From: Megaleporinus macrocephalus
Taxonomy: Eukaryota > Chordata > Actinopteri > Characiformes > Anostomidae
Direction: 5' to 3'
Length of the DNA: 64,000 bases
Assembly (NCBI GenBank): GCA_021613375.1
Contig: CM038719.1
Span: 4,228,289 to 4,292,288, forward strand
The notes beneath the pieces are model-generated. The model was given only the letters and a program-made list of their open reading frames with translations, was not told the DNA's origin and searched no databases. The stretch's first letter is position 1. Each line of letters opens with the position of its first letter. This document shows positions 27,022 to 36,752 of this stretch, piece by piece. The position numbers and the translations under genes are program-made.

Positions 27022-28458
27022 TCATCTCGTCCCTCTTCCCTGCCATTGGTTCCTGTGGTTTTTGGACTTCAGCACGCACACGCAGGACGAGTCTATGCGG
27101 ATCCAGTTCCAGAACGTTCTCCCACTGCTGTCCGAGGTGAACGCCCTCACGTACGTATGTTTAGTCCGACACTCGCTCTGCCAGTGCTTCTTATCCACCC
27201 CCAGGCAGTCCCCCCCGGCCATGCCATGCTCCCCAGTGGGCACCTTGTTTTTAGGCCCCCGACACCGGGTCTCGAAGAAGATCTGCGTGAGCCTGTTGCC
27301 TTTCTTGGTCTCGAAAAAGTCGACCACGGTGACGTTTCGCATCTTAAAGTCCATGGCCGTCTTCCTGTCCGTCACCCACATGCTGACGGACTCGCAGGCG
27401 GCCCGCTCCCGGCCCTCCAATCCCACCTGCCGCTTGTTACGGGATACCTTGCGAGGGTGCTCGGAGGAAAGAGTCAGTGAGGGCTCCACAGAGAGACCAA
27501 GCAGTAGGTTCCTATAGGACTCTCCATCGCTGGCCTGACTCGGATCGCCTACGTTCTCCAGCTGCGTCCTGCTTGGGCCATCATCCTCGTCCTCGTCGTC
27601 TTCTCCTTTCTCAGGCAAGAGGCCTGAGTCCAGCATGAGCTGCAGAGGCGGGTGTTTGGGAGGTATAGGAGAGGCTGTAAAGAGGACCCTGGGATGGGAT
27701 GCAAGCAGCAGCATTTCCTCGTCTTCTTGCAGGGCTTCGTCTAAGTTCAAGTCCAAGCCTTCTGCAGGCATCAGAACTCCAGATCTCTCTAGATCAGCTC
27801 CATCCACAGGCGGCAAGTCTGGTAGCAACTCGTTTCTCAAGGAGTTATCCTGGTCTTTGAGTAAAGTCCGCATACCTGAAGTCCCATCATTGTTCCTATC
27901 TTGCAGCAAGATCTTCTTACCCGGAGTCCCGTCACTGTCCCTGTCTTTCAGCAGGGTCTTCCTGCCCCGTGTCCTATCGCTGTCCCTGTCTTTTAGCAGA
28001 GACTTCCTACGAGTCCCAGCTCCATCATCATTCTGAAACCGGCCACCTTGGGCTTTGAAGTCCATAAGCGTGCGACCATCCGGGAAAGTACTGCGCCCTT
28101 GACTTTTTAGTCCCTGCGATCTAAGGTCCACCTGATCTCCTGTCCTGGCTGAGTCGTCCCCTGCTGCCAGCATCTCCTGGCTTTGCTTCCTTTTGGATAA
28201 AGACTCCTTGTGCGCAGAAGACGACAAGGTGTTGTCCTTCAGATCGTGTGTGTCCGCAGTTCTGTGCGGCGCTCTCTCTGTGTTGTTGGCGCTTGCGTTG
28301 AAGTCCCTGTGGGAACTGTTGGAGTCGTGGTCCGCAGATGAACCGGTTCTGATGCTGTTGCCAGGCTCCATCGTGACGGCAGCAAGCCTGGGCAAAGGAC
28401 ACCGAAGGAAGAGCAGGGCCGAGGCGATCACCATGGCAACCAGGGGAAGCCAGTGCAT
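27022..28458 (-). CDS. ntf4: Neurotrophin precursor, NT-4/5-like
   Basis: Secreted neurotrophic growth factor; the family acts as dimers on Trk receptors and p75NTR. The single coding exon gives 478 residues from the ATG at 28456-28458. A TTG-initiated extension of three codons has no start codon. The signal peptide is MHWLPLVAMVIASALLFLRC. The propeptide reaches residue 343 and ends in RNKR. The 135-residue mature part has all six knot cysteines (mature positions 12, 56, 75, 87, 116, 118), WVTDRKTA, FFETRC, HWQSEC, TYVRA and IRIDSSCVCVL. NT-4 traits are VTDRxTA, FFETRC, a long loop between cysteines 2 and 3 (18 residues, 9 in NGF) and PPLQLMLDSG in the propeptide (compare PPLLFLLE). SHPRVLF is more like NGF, so a fish NT-6/7 is the alternative. 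Oddities are DCLGVD for the usual GCRGID and a propeptide about twice the usual length. The gene is convergent with ppfia3. Confidence 0.93.
   Translation of the reverse strand: MHWLPLVAMVIASALLFLRCPLPRLAAVTMEPGNSIRTGSSADHDSNSSHRDFNASANNTERAPHRTADTHDLKDNTLSSSAHKESLSKRKQSQEMLAAGDDSARTGDQVDLRSQGLKSQGRSTFPDGRTLMDFKAQGGRFQNDDGAGTRRKSLLKDRDSDRTRGRKTLLKDRDSDGTPGKKILLQDRNNDGTSGMRTLLKDQDNSLRNELLPDLPPVDGADLERSGVLMPAEGLDLNLDEALQEDEEMLLLASHPRVLFTASPIPPKHPPLQLMLDSGLLPEKGEDDEDEDDGPSRTQLENVGDPSQASDGESYRNLLLGLSVEPSLTLSSEHPRKVSRNKRQVGLEGRERAACESVSMWVTDRKTAMDFKMRNVTVVDFFETKKGNRLTQIFFETRCRGPKNKVPTGEHGMAGGDCLGVDKKHWQSECRTKHTYVRAFTSDSSGRTFWNWIRIDSSCVCVLKSKNHRNQWQGRGTR
27025..27429 (-). other. ntf4: Mature neurotrophin domain (cystine knot)
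   Basis: 135 residues from QVGLEG to GRGTR. Against the family it has a basic 17-residue tail after CVCVL (KSKNHRNQWQ, GRGTR), longer than in BDNF or NT-4, and an N-glycosylation sequon NVT at mature residue 32. All six cysteines are in place and no stop or frameshift is present, so the protein should fold. Confidence 0.9.
27430..27441 (-). other. ntf4: Furin-type cleavage site RNKR
   Basis: RKVSRNKR precedes the mature domain, and RNKR fits R-X-K/R-R. Single dibasic sites occur elsewhere in the propeptide (SKRKQ at precursor residues 88-92, GTRRK, PGKK), so alternative cleavage of the long propeptide is possible. Confidence 0.85.
27847..28008 (-). repeat. Four 17-residue (51-bp) repeats in the neurotrophin propeptide
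   Basis: Residues about 151-204 of the precursor read KSLLKDRDSDRTRGR, KTLLKDRDSDGTPGK, KILLQDRNNDGTSGM and RTLLKDQDN. The DNA shows the matching 51-bp period. The last unit is partial. The repeats are strongly charged and probably unstructured. I know of no counterpart in mammalian neurotrophins. Confidence 0.9.
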
Positions 28459-28477
28459 CACTCCCAAGACGTATCAA

Positions 28478-28495
28478 CTGGGGGAAAAAAGAGAC
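28478..28495 (-). promoter_or_regulatory. Splice acceptor just upstream of the neurotrophin ATG
   Basis: On the minus strand CTCTTTTTTCCCCCAG ends 19 bases before the ATG. Neurotrophin genes have their whole coding sequence in one 3' exon joined to separate non-coding 5' exons, and this acceptor fits that plan. The ATG context has G at -3. Confidence 0.75.
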
Positions 28496-29060
28496 GGAGA
28501 TAGAAAGAGAGTCAGAGATCTGGAGAGACGGGCATTTTTTAAGACGTTGCTATAAGTTGCATTAGTCTGGGAACGCTTCCATCAGACAAAGTAAAGCGCC
28601 ATAACTATAAAGCTGAAACGGCTATAGCCTTACAGCTCTGGCACACGGCAGTGGGAACAAAACAACAAAACTGCAGTACAAGCAAAGCTTGGAAACAAAG
28701 GCAGCCAGTTCAATTACCCACTCTGGTTAGTCTACGCATGAGGCCAAGGCCTGGCTGCAAAGCTTGAAATGCAAATGCTACTATATGCTGTTTTTCTATG
28801 TGCTCTGAGGAAGACATAATACATGTTATGCTTTTGAGAACAAAGGAAGTGGAACGTGGGGAGTTTTCAGCTTTGCACTGAAGGACAACTGATCACTATC
28901 TTGTGATTCTACACTGCTACTGTTACTTTAAAGGCTTGGTCGTTCTGTTCAGTCCTAATAGTTTCCAAAGAGCTGCATAACTTGGCAAGCCCAGCCAAGC
29001 CATGAGATAAACATGCAGCAGTGCATTCAGACGATGCAAGAGACGCTTCTTCATGTCAAA
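28496..29060. other. Unique sequence upstream of the neurotrophin coding exon
   Basis: No repeat signature and no open frame. It would be intron in the splicing model proposed here. ATGCAAAT at 28769-28776 is a perfect octamer motif, one of several possible factor sites. Conservation is the only way to judge it. Confidence 0.4.
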
Positions 29061-29061
29061 G

Positions 29062-29095
<34 letters not shown>
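29062..29095. repeat. (TA)n microsatellite at a transposon end
   Basis: A TA run directly abuts the left end of the Tc1-like element at 29095, as expected from TA target preference. Confidence 0.85.
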
Positions 29096-29097
<2 letters not shown>

Positions 29098-29609
29098 TAC
29101 TGCTTAAAAGTTTAGGAACACTTTAGAATTTCATTTCAGGCAATTTTCATGCAATTCACAAACAATATTGTCCATTTCACAATTAATGTAAGAGTATCAG
29201 ATGATTTTTAAAGAATAAAAATGTTTGTATTAAAGTCTATTTTTGTATAGAGGCTTATTTTACATATAGTCCTATTATCAGTAATTCTCAGTCCTCTGTC
29301 TAAATCTCCTGGTACGACCACCAATCCAAGTTAAGGATGTTATTGGACTAATTGGTTGTTAGGACACTCTTGCTCAATTGTGATCACAGCTGAAAAACAT
29401 TCTACTAATAAGTGAGTATAAAAGGGAACAACATTCTAGATTAGTTTAGTATCTGAAGATCAGCAGTTGATGTCTTGCTGACCGACTCACAATGACCAGA
29501 AAGAAACAACTTTCTTTAGAGACCCGTCAGTCCATTGTTGTGTTAAGGAAGAAGATACTCCATTAAAACAAGAACATTTCACTGTGATCCCAAACATTGA
29601 GCGGTAGTG
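29095..29609. mobile_element. Internally deleted Tc1-like element
   Basis: The ends CACTACTGCTTAAAAGTTTA and CAAACATTGAGCGGTAGTG are inverted, each flanked by TA. At 29492-29566 an ATG opens MTRKKQLSLETRQSIVVLRK followed by four codons and a stop, which is the N-terminus of a Tc1 transposase (compare the helix-turn-helix start of the family). The rest of the transposase is deleted, so it can only move in trans. Confidence 0.85.
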
Positions 29610-30400
29610 TACATATATATAATACAATAATCTAGAGATATCCACCCCTTTTAAAATCACAAACACGTTACATCCTGAGGAGTAACGACATGTACTACAG
29701 TGCAAACCTACTCATTCTTTACCTACAGAAGTGTTGGCAGGTCTGGGCTTTTTAAGGGGTCAACTACTGCCCATCTCTAAATTTTAGCCATCAACACCAC
29801 TGATCACCTAATACAGTCTCTCTCAAGTACTCTAGCTTTAAAAGGTGGGCAGGAATGACAGCGTCTGACAGGTTCCAGACTGGCGATGCACAAAACAGGA
29901 CTGTAAACACCGGAGCAACAAGGCTAATGCAGCCAACAAGTAATGGAAGGTTATAGTCCTTATAGGAAGACCTGTTCAATAGAAGACCATCCTGACCATC
30001 AGACACACTCAAAATGCCCTACTCACTTTACCGTTTTGTGGTGTGTCTGAAACTGTGCACTGTTATTGCACTATAAAGTGAACAGCACACACTTATAGTG
30101 TGAATTGGCCACGGTTGCAAACACATACCAAAACAGTGAAATCTGAATAGGGCTTAAACGTCAAACCTCAAAACAGGGCACTATAAAGTGAGGGCACAGA
30201 ATCAGATACAATCCAAAACAGTGCACTGTCCCACCGTGAGGCTTGGCGTAATGACCATTTCAGGGGCCAAGCGTACCCACAGACCCACAAAAACAAACAA
30301 TCATCCCTAAACTTGTAAACCTTTATCACAGTCGTTTCCATGTTTATTCAGGCACCGCTGTGGGTTATAAAGAGTCTAAATTCTTTCAGCTCCAGTCTGC
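29610..30400. other. Non-coding, with a TGCACTATAAAGTGAA-type repeat
   Basis: From about 30030 to 30230 the motif GCACTATAAAGTGA recurs with TGTGTCTGAAACTGTGCACT and AAAACAGTGCACTGT, part of a dispersed teleost repeat also present at 32380-32560 and 35230-35600. No gene. Confidence 0.5.
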
Positions 30401-30404
30401 TTGT

Positions 30405-32130
30405 TACCACGTCTGAGTCTCTACAGAGTCTCTATTGGGTCTGTACTGAGTCTCTACGGAGTCTTTATTGGGTCTGTACTGAGTCTCTACGGAGTCTTTA
30501 TTGGGTCTGTACTGAGTCTCTACAGAGTCTCTACTGAGCTTCTACTGTGTCTCTACAGAGTCTCTACTGAGCTTCTACTGTGTCTCTACGGAGTCTCTAC
30601 TGAGCTTCTACTGTGTCTCTACGGAGTCTCTACTGAGCTTCTACTGTGTCTCTACTGAGTCTCTACTAACCTTCTACTGAATCTGTACTGAGTCTCTACA
30701 GAGTCTCTATTGGGTCTGTACTGAGTCTCTACGGAGTCTTTATTGGGTCTGTACTGAGTCTCTACAGAGTCTCTACTGAGCTTCTACTGTGTCTCTACGG
30801 AGTCTCTACTGAGCTTCTACTGAGTCTGTGACGAGTCTACTGAATCTGTACTGGGTCTCTACTAACCTTCTACTGAGTCTGTACTAAGCTTCTACTGAGC
30901 ATCTACCAAGTCTCTACTGAGCTTTTACTGAGTCTCTACTGAGTCTGTATTGAGTTTTTACTGAGCTTCTACTGAGTCTCTACAGAGTCTCCATTGGGTC
31001 TTTACTGAGTCTCTACGGAGTCTTTATTGGGTCTGTACTGAGTCTCTACGAAGTCTTTATTGGGTCTGTACTGAGTCTCTACGGAGTCTCTACTGAGCTT
31101 CTACTGTGTCTCTACGGAGTCTCTACTGAGCTTCTACCGAGTCTGTGACGAGTCTACTGAATCTGTACTGAGTCTCTACTAACCTTCTACTGAGTCTGTA
31201 CTAAGCTTCTACTGAGTCTCTACAGAGTCTGTATTAAGTTTCTACTGAGTCTCTACTGAGTCTTTATTGAATTTCTACTGAGTCTGTATTAAGTTTCTAC
31301 TGAGCTTCTACTGAGTCTCTACTGAGTCTGTATTGAGTTTCTACTGAGTCTCTACTGAGTCTGTATTGAGTTTTTACCGAGCTTCTACTGAGTCTCTACC
31401 GAGTCTGTATTGAGTTTCTACTGAGTCTCTACTGAGTCTGTATTGAGTTTTTACCGAGCTTCTACTGAGTCTCTACCGAGTCTGTATTGAGTTTCTACTG
31501 AGCCTCTACTGAGCATCTGCTGAGTCTCTACTGAGCTTCTACTGAGTCTCTACTGAGTCTGTATTGAGTTTCTACTGAGTTTCTACTGAGTTTCTACTGA
31601 GTTTCTACTGAGTCCGTATTGAGTTTCTACTGAGCTTCTACTGAGTTTCTACAGTCTGTACTGAGTCTTTACTGACTCTCTACTAAGTCCGTATTGAGTT
31701 TCTACTGAGCTTCTACTGAGTTTCTACAGTATGTACTGAGCTTCTACTGAGTCTGTATTAAGTTTCTACTGAGCTTCTACTGAGTCTCTACCGAGTCTGT
31801 ATTGAGTTTTTACCGAGCCTCTACTGAGCATCTGCTGAGTCTCTACTGAGCTTCTACTGAGTCTGTATTGAGTTTCTACTGAGTTTCTACTGAGTTTCTA
31901 CTGAGTCTCTACTGAGTCTCTACTAAGTCTGTATTGAGTTTCTACTGAGCTTCTACTGAGTTTCTACAGTATGTACTGAGCTTTTACTGAGTCTCTACTG
32001 AACTTCTACTGATTCTCTACTGAGTCCATATTGAGTTTCTACTGAGCTTCTACTGAGTTTCTACTGAGTTTTTACTGAGCTTCTACTGGATCTCTACTAA
32101 GTCTGTATTGAGTCTGTACTGAGCCTGACA
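30405..32130. repeat. 12-bp minisatellite, about 140 copies
   Basis: The basic unit is GAGTCTCTACTG, with variants GAGCTTCTACTG, GAGTCTGTATTG, GAGTTTCTACTG and GGGTCTGTACTG. Longer phrases of several units recur (for example GAGTCTCTACGGAGTCTTTA at 30446, 30485, 30725 and 31006). This shows higher-order duplication. Period 12 keeps short frames open (SLYRVSTELL), but nothing suggests coding. Confidence 0.95.
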
Positions 32131-33915
32131 AATGAAGCATGAAGCTGTGGCTTAATAGCAAGAAACACCCAATAAAACCCCATTGACTGTATCAAGGGTA
32201 TCCACAAAGGGCCAACTAACATTAGAGCCCACTGGCACCAAACCTCTTTCATTTAAGAATTATAACTCACCAACTGCAGCCATTCCTTTCCTTTGTAATC
32301 ACGAGCAAAGTTCTAGAGTCATAACTGAGAAGTTGTTTGGACTCCATACAAGTGACAAGAGTCTCAGTCACTGGAGTAGAGTGGAGTACCAAGCAGATAT
32401 AGTGAACAGACCACGGTTTCTGACACACTCATCGAGGGATTTGGGCACACCAAGATAGTGAATTCTGTAGTGAATAGGGTAAAGTTTCAGGCACACCCCA
32501 AAATCGTACACTGTATAGTGAAAATGACATGTTTTCAAACACACCCCAGGCTGAGTGTTTTTCTATTCATTTGTCAACCCATGATTTGTCTCCTCTTCCT
32601 TTATACTGTGTCTGGATATAGTCATCAGTCTTACATGCCTAAATCATCACACACCTTAGGCCTTGTCAAGTTTATGGACTTGCTTAGACTTGTGGGTTTG
32701 ATATTGGACCAAAGGTTGCAGGCAGCAGTAGCATCTTGAAACTGTATGTGTTGAGCACCATGATAATTGGTGGGGTACAACCTTCCATTACTTTGCAGTA
32801 CTTCATTACATGTCTTGGCAAATCAACCGCACTTAAGGTAAGGTCGTGATGGGGGTTGTGGGTGGGGTGGTGTGGTTATAGGGTGGGGTTGTGGGGGGTT
32901 AGGGGTTGGTCGGGGGTTAGGAGTTGGGATGCGGTTGCCCACTCCCAGCTATTTCTTTCATTTGTACTAAATGAGCGTCTGTGAAACCAGTTTCAGCAAC
33001 TGCAGGGAAAGCAGTACCTCAGTCAAGGTTACCCAGATCAAATAAAAGGATAATTCAAATTGAATCCATACAGCTGTACGGAAACTCTCCGGAGGGAATG
33101 CCTTTTCCACATGTGTGACCCGCGAGTTGGGCCTACACGGCACATTTCTAAAGTGCACCTCACATCAGGAGAGTGAAGGGCGATGAGCGCTTGGGGAGTC
33201 TGTAGAGTGAAATACAAGCAATCAGTCAAGGTTCCTCCGGCTGCTAGTGATTTAGATGTTTGTCCAGCGAGGCCACTGAGTGAAGAGATAAGTCAGCATG
33301 AGACTTTCACTCTCTGCTCACAAATGCACCCAGCTCGGCCACCAGGGGGCAGCCAGAAACGTGTCTTCTGGCATGCGTGTGGTCTCGCTGATGGGTGAAT
33401 TCCTCTGACGAAGTGAGGCGACCTCGCGTTAAGGCCAGGTGCCAATCATCTGTCACGGCTACTGCTGCTGTTGTTGTTCTGAGAGAGGTGGAAGGGAGTG
33501 AGGCTATAGAGAAAGAGCGAGAGAGAGGAATGCTCAGTATGTCAGTCATGTGGCTCCTCCTGGGTATCCCCAGGCAGGACAGATCAGAGAGAGAGAGAGA
33601 GAATGATAGGAGCATGTTTCCCCAAAAATCTCTTACCAAAGAGATCTGCGGTTAGGCTACCAGAAACTATAAGCTTGCAAAAAAATATAGATAACATATC
33701 CATATTTTATAATCAGTAATATCAGAATGGGCAAACCTCTACCTCCGACATGTCCAATTCTAGAGTACAGTGTCTCTATAACCTTGATTATAGTGGAGCT
33801 TGATTAAAACATGAAATCATTTTAATAACTCATACTCAATGAAAACTATTTTGACATAAAGACAATGTGCTTGGTTCCAGTAGCCCTATTGGTCAATACA
33901 CTACAATACAATACC
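32131..33915. other. Non-coding, partly unique, with a G-rich tract and a CTCF-like site
   Basis: Contains the TAGTGAATAGGG-type repeat (32380-32560), a G-rich tract (32850-32932) and a unique GC-richer stretch at 33050-33420 with CCACCAGGGGGCAG at 33339-33352. Another unique part follows to 33915. No exon with good splice sites and conserved-looking protein is seen. Confidence 0.5.
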
Positions 33916-34190
33916 ACACACTGACCATTTGTGTTTGCACACTGACGGAATTTGACCCCTGTATTTAACCTTAACCCACATACACAAGTGAACAAACACA
34001 CACACTAGGGGTGCACAGGGGTGCAGTGAGCACACTTGCCCAGACTGGTATGCAGCCCTATCCACAGCGCCCAAGGAGCAGTTGGAGGTTAAGGGTCTTA
34101 CTTAAGGGCACCTAAGTCGTGTTCAGTCAGGGAACCAATGGCCTTCCAGTCACAAGACTGGTTCCCTAACCTCCAGCCCACGACTGCCTC
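33916..34190 (-). mobile_element. tRNA-derived SINE, unexpanded copy 1
   Basis: On the minus strand the head is GGCAGTCGTGGGCTGGAGGT then TAGGGAACCAGTCTTGTGAC (tRNA-like). The body contains GTGCCCTTAAGTAAGACCC and GGGCGCTGTGGATAGGGCTG. The tail is CACCCCTAGTGTGTGTGTTT, ending TGCAAACACAAATGGTCAG. This copy shows the normal, single-copy form of the tail that is amplified at 35868-36648 and 43450-45900. Confidence 0.8.
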
Positions 34191-34266
34191 ATATGTGTAG
34201 CGTAATGCTCATTGAGTTATAGACTACAGGAGAATACGGTTTGCCAGCACTCTGACTATAACAAGT

Positions 34267-34500
34267 GGGATGTATATCGTCACAGTCAACTTTACAGGAG
34301 AGACCAAAAACATACTTTACTTTCAATGGAAGTCAATGGAACCAGAATTTTTTCTATGCTATTTTGAAGCATTTCTATCGGTTTGTTCATCATGACATTT
34401 TCACACAATGTAAATACCCATTGGTGTGTTCAAATGATTTAGAAAACTTAAAATCAACAAAAATCGAGGTACATGTCTTTCATTGGATAGCGACAATATT
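34267..34500. mobile_element. Family A MITE, copy with altered left end
   Basis: AGTCAATGGAACCAGAATTT, GAAGCATTTCTATCGG and TTCATCATGACATTTTCACA match family A. The right end GGATAGCGACAAT is retained. The left end differs from other copies. Confidence 0.7.
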
Positions 34501-35867
34501 AATTTATAAATATTGAAAAGTACTTCTTGGACGTTGGTTTGTTCACCGGATAATTGGTTGGAATTCTTTTTAAATGTTATGCTGCCGAGCTGGACTGTGC
34601 TACCGTAGCTAATCTAAACCAGACAGCCTGGAAACAACAAGGTGCTAACTAACCTCAGTCCGCCTGTTAAGATGTGATGCATTGACCTTACATCTGTGTC
34701 CAAGTCTCTACCTCGCTGGCTGAGGCTCTTGACATGCTGCAGTTCTGCTTTCCTGGTTGTTTTAACAGATCTGAGTCCAAAAAACGACGTAGCTGTCATT
34801 CTTGAGAAAGATAAGAGGAAATGGCTACAGTAGGTAAAGTGTGATTCTTAAACAAATAAAAATAATTAAAATAATGACTCCAGTGAACTCTTAACTGGCC
34901 CTACGCTGATACTGTTATAGCTATTATAACATGTTTCTTGATATGAATCTACGTCCTTGTGTTTTGGTGATCAGCCTTTTTCTGTGCTGCCCAGCTCAGT
35001 GGAAATATCGATGTCTGGTCTGGGATCATAGCAAAAACACCCTATAAAACATACTCTGTATCAATGGTATCCACAATCTGGCTTTGGCTCAGGTGGTGTT
35101 GGATCCCATTGGCACAACAAGGCAAACTTTGTTTAGAAGCAAGTGATTGTGGCATAGTTTCCTTCACTATAATGGCTATTATGTCAGACTTTACAAGCAG
35201 ATAACACAATAAAACACTACACTGGATCTGTTCAGAATCGCTCCCATTTCAGAAATAGTGCACCACGTAGTGCATCAGCCAATTTCTAGTGTTGCTGGAA
35301 ATCTGAACACTACATCTCAATCTCTATGTAGTTCACTATCAATCACCCAGACGATGCACACTAGAATTTCTGTAGCTAGATGCGTTAAGGGATTTTGCTT
35401 GCTTACACCTCTTTAGCGTGGTTATGAGATACTGATACTCACAACCAATACAACCAATGTTTTTGACTCAATATCAGTGATAGGCTAACCTGCCGGTCAA
35501 CACTACACTCTTTTGGTTGTCCACTAGTTAGTGCCTCACGTAGCCAATGCTGTATAGTGAATGAGGTATTGAGTGAACTATTCAGAACTCAGTGCAGAAC
35601 ATTTCTACTTCATCTCAGGCTGTAATAGCTGATATTTCACATGCATATAAAATAATTTAAAGTAATAAAGTGTTAACATTAAGTCGGTGGTTCTCAAAAG
35701 TTTGTCCACTCTATTAACATTAGCTACAAATGAGTATGAACGGATGAGTAGAATGGATTGAATTGAATGGGGATAGAAAGCCTGTAAGAATACACCTCTG
35801 AAACTGTGCACCATCCTGTATATGAACACGATTTATGAAAAAACTGTCACATTGTAGTAAACAACCA
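34501..35867. other. Non-coding, no gene seen
   Basis: A partial repeat of the TGCACTATATAGTGAA type lies at 35230-35600, and CACCCTATAAAAC-type repeat near 35040 matches 14730 and 32165. No open frame worth keeping. Confidence 0.4.
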
Positions 35868-36648
35868 TGTTCACACACACTAGTGAACATGCACACTATG
35901 GAGCAGTAAAAGACTTACATACACACACACTAGTAAACATGCACACTATGGGGCAGTGAAACACTCACATACACACACACTAATGAACACACACACTAGT
36001 GAACATGCACACTATGGGGCAGTAAAAGACATACACACACTAGTGAACACACACACTAGTGAACATGCACACTATGGGGCAGTAAAAGACTCACATACAC
36101 ACACACACACACACACTAGTGAACATGCACACTATGTGGCAGTGAAACCCACATATACACACTAGTGAACACACACACATACACACACTGGGGAGCAGTA
36201 AAAGACTTACATACACACACACTAATGAACACACACACTAGTGAACATGCACACTATGGGGCAGTAAAAGACTTACACACACTAGTGAACACACACACTA
36301 GTGAACATGCACACTATGGGGCAGTATAAGACTCACATACACACACACACTAGTGAACATGCACACTATGTGGCAGTGAAACCCATATATACACATACTA
36401 GTGAACACACCCTAGTGAACATGCACACTATGGGGCAGTGAAACACCCACATACACACACACACTAATGAACACACATTAGGGGACAGTGAAACACACAC
36501 ACACTAGTGAACATACACACTATTGGGCAGTGAAACACCCACATACACACACACACTAGGGGGCAGTAAAACACTCACACACATGCACACACACATTAGG
36601 GGATAGTGAAACACACACACTAGTGAACATGCACAGTGAAACACCCAC
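35868..36648. repeat. SINE-tail-derived minisatellite, array 1
   Basis: Roughly a dozen irregular units built from CACACACACTAGTGAACA, TGCACACTATGGGGCAGT and AAAACACTCACATA. The array runs directly into the body of the SINE at 36649-36752. The units match the CACTAG...GGGCAGTG tail of that SINE. Confidence 0.88.
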
Positions 36649-36752
36649 ATGTGGGTTAGGTGTCTTGTTCAAGGCCACTTTAATCAAGTCCTGTAGGTGG
36701 AGGGGATCAAACCGGCGACCTTCCCTGACCTCCAGCCCACGACTGCCCAATG
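36649..36752 (-). mobile_element. SINE remnant flanking array 1
   Basis: GGTGTCTTGTTCAAGGCCAC, GATCAAACCGGCGACCTTCC and CTGACCTCCAGCCCACGACT match the head and body of the SINE at 33916-34190 in the same orientation. Its tail side is replaced by the array. Confidence 0.8.

Noticed and set aside
28459..28467. Longer neurotrophin start at 28467
   Set aside because: That codon is TTG. The first ATG in frame is at 28456-28458 and opens a good signal peptide.
27035..28555. Plus-strand open frames across the neurotrophin exon
   Set aside because: Antisense shadows of the coding exon; they show no domain and no codon pattern of their own.
32880..32905. Telomere-like TTAGGGG words
   Set aside because: Only two or three imperfect copies within a G-rich tract; not an interstitial telomere array.
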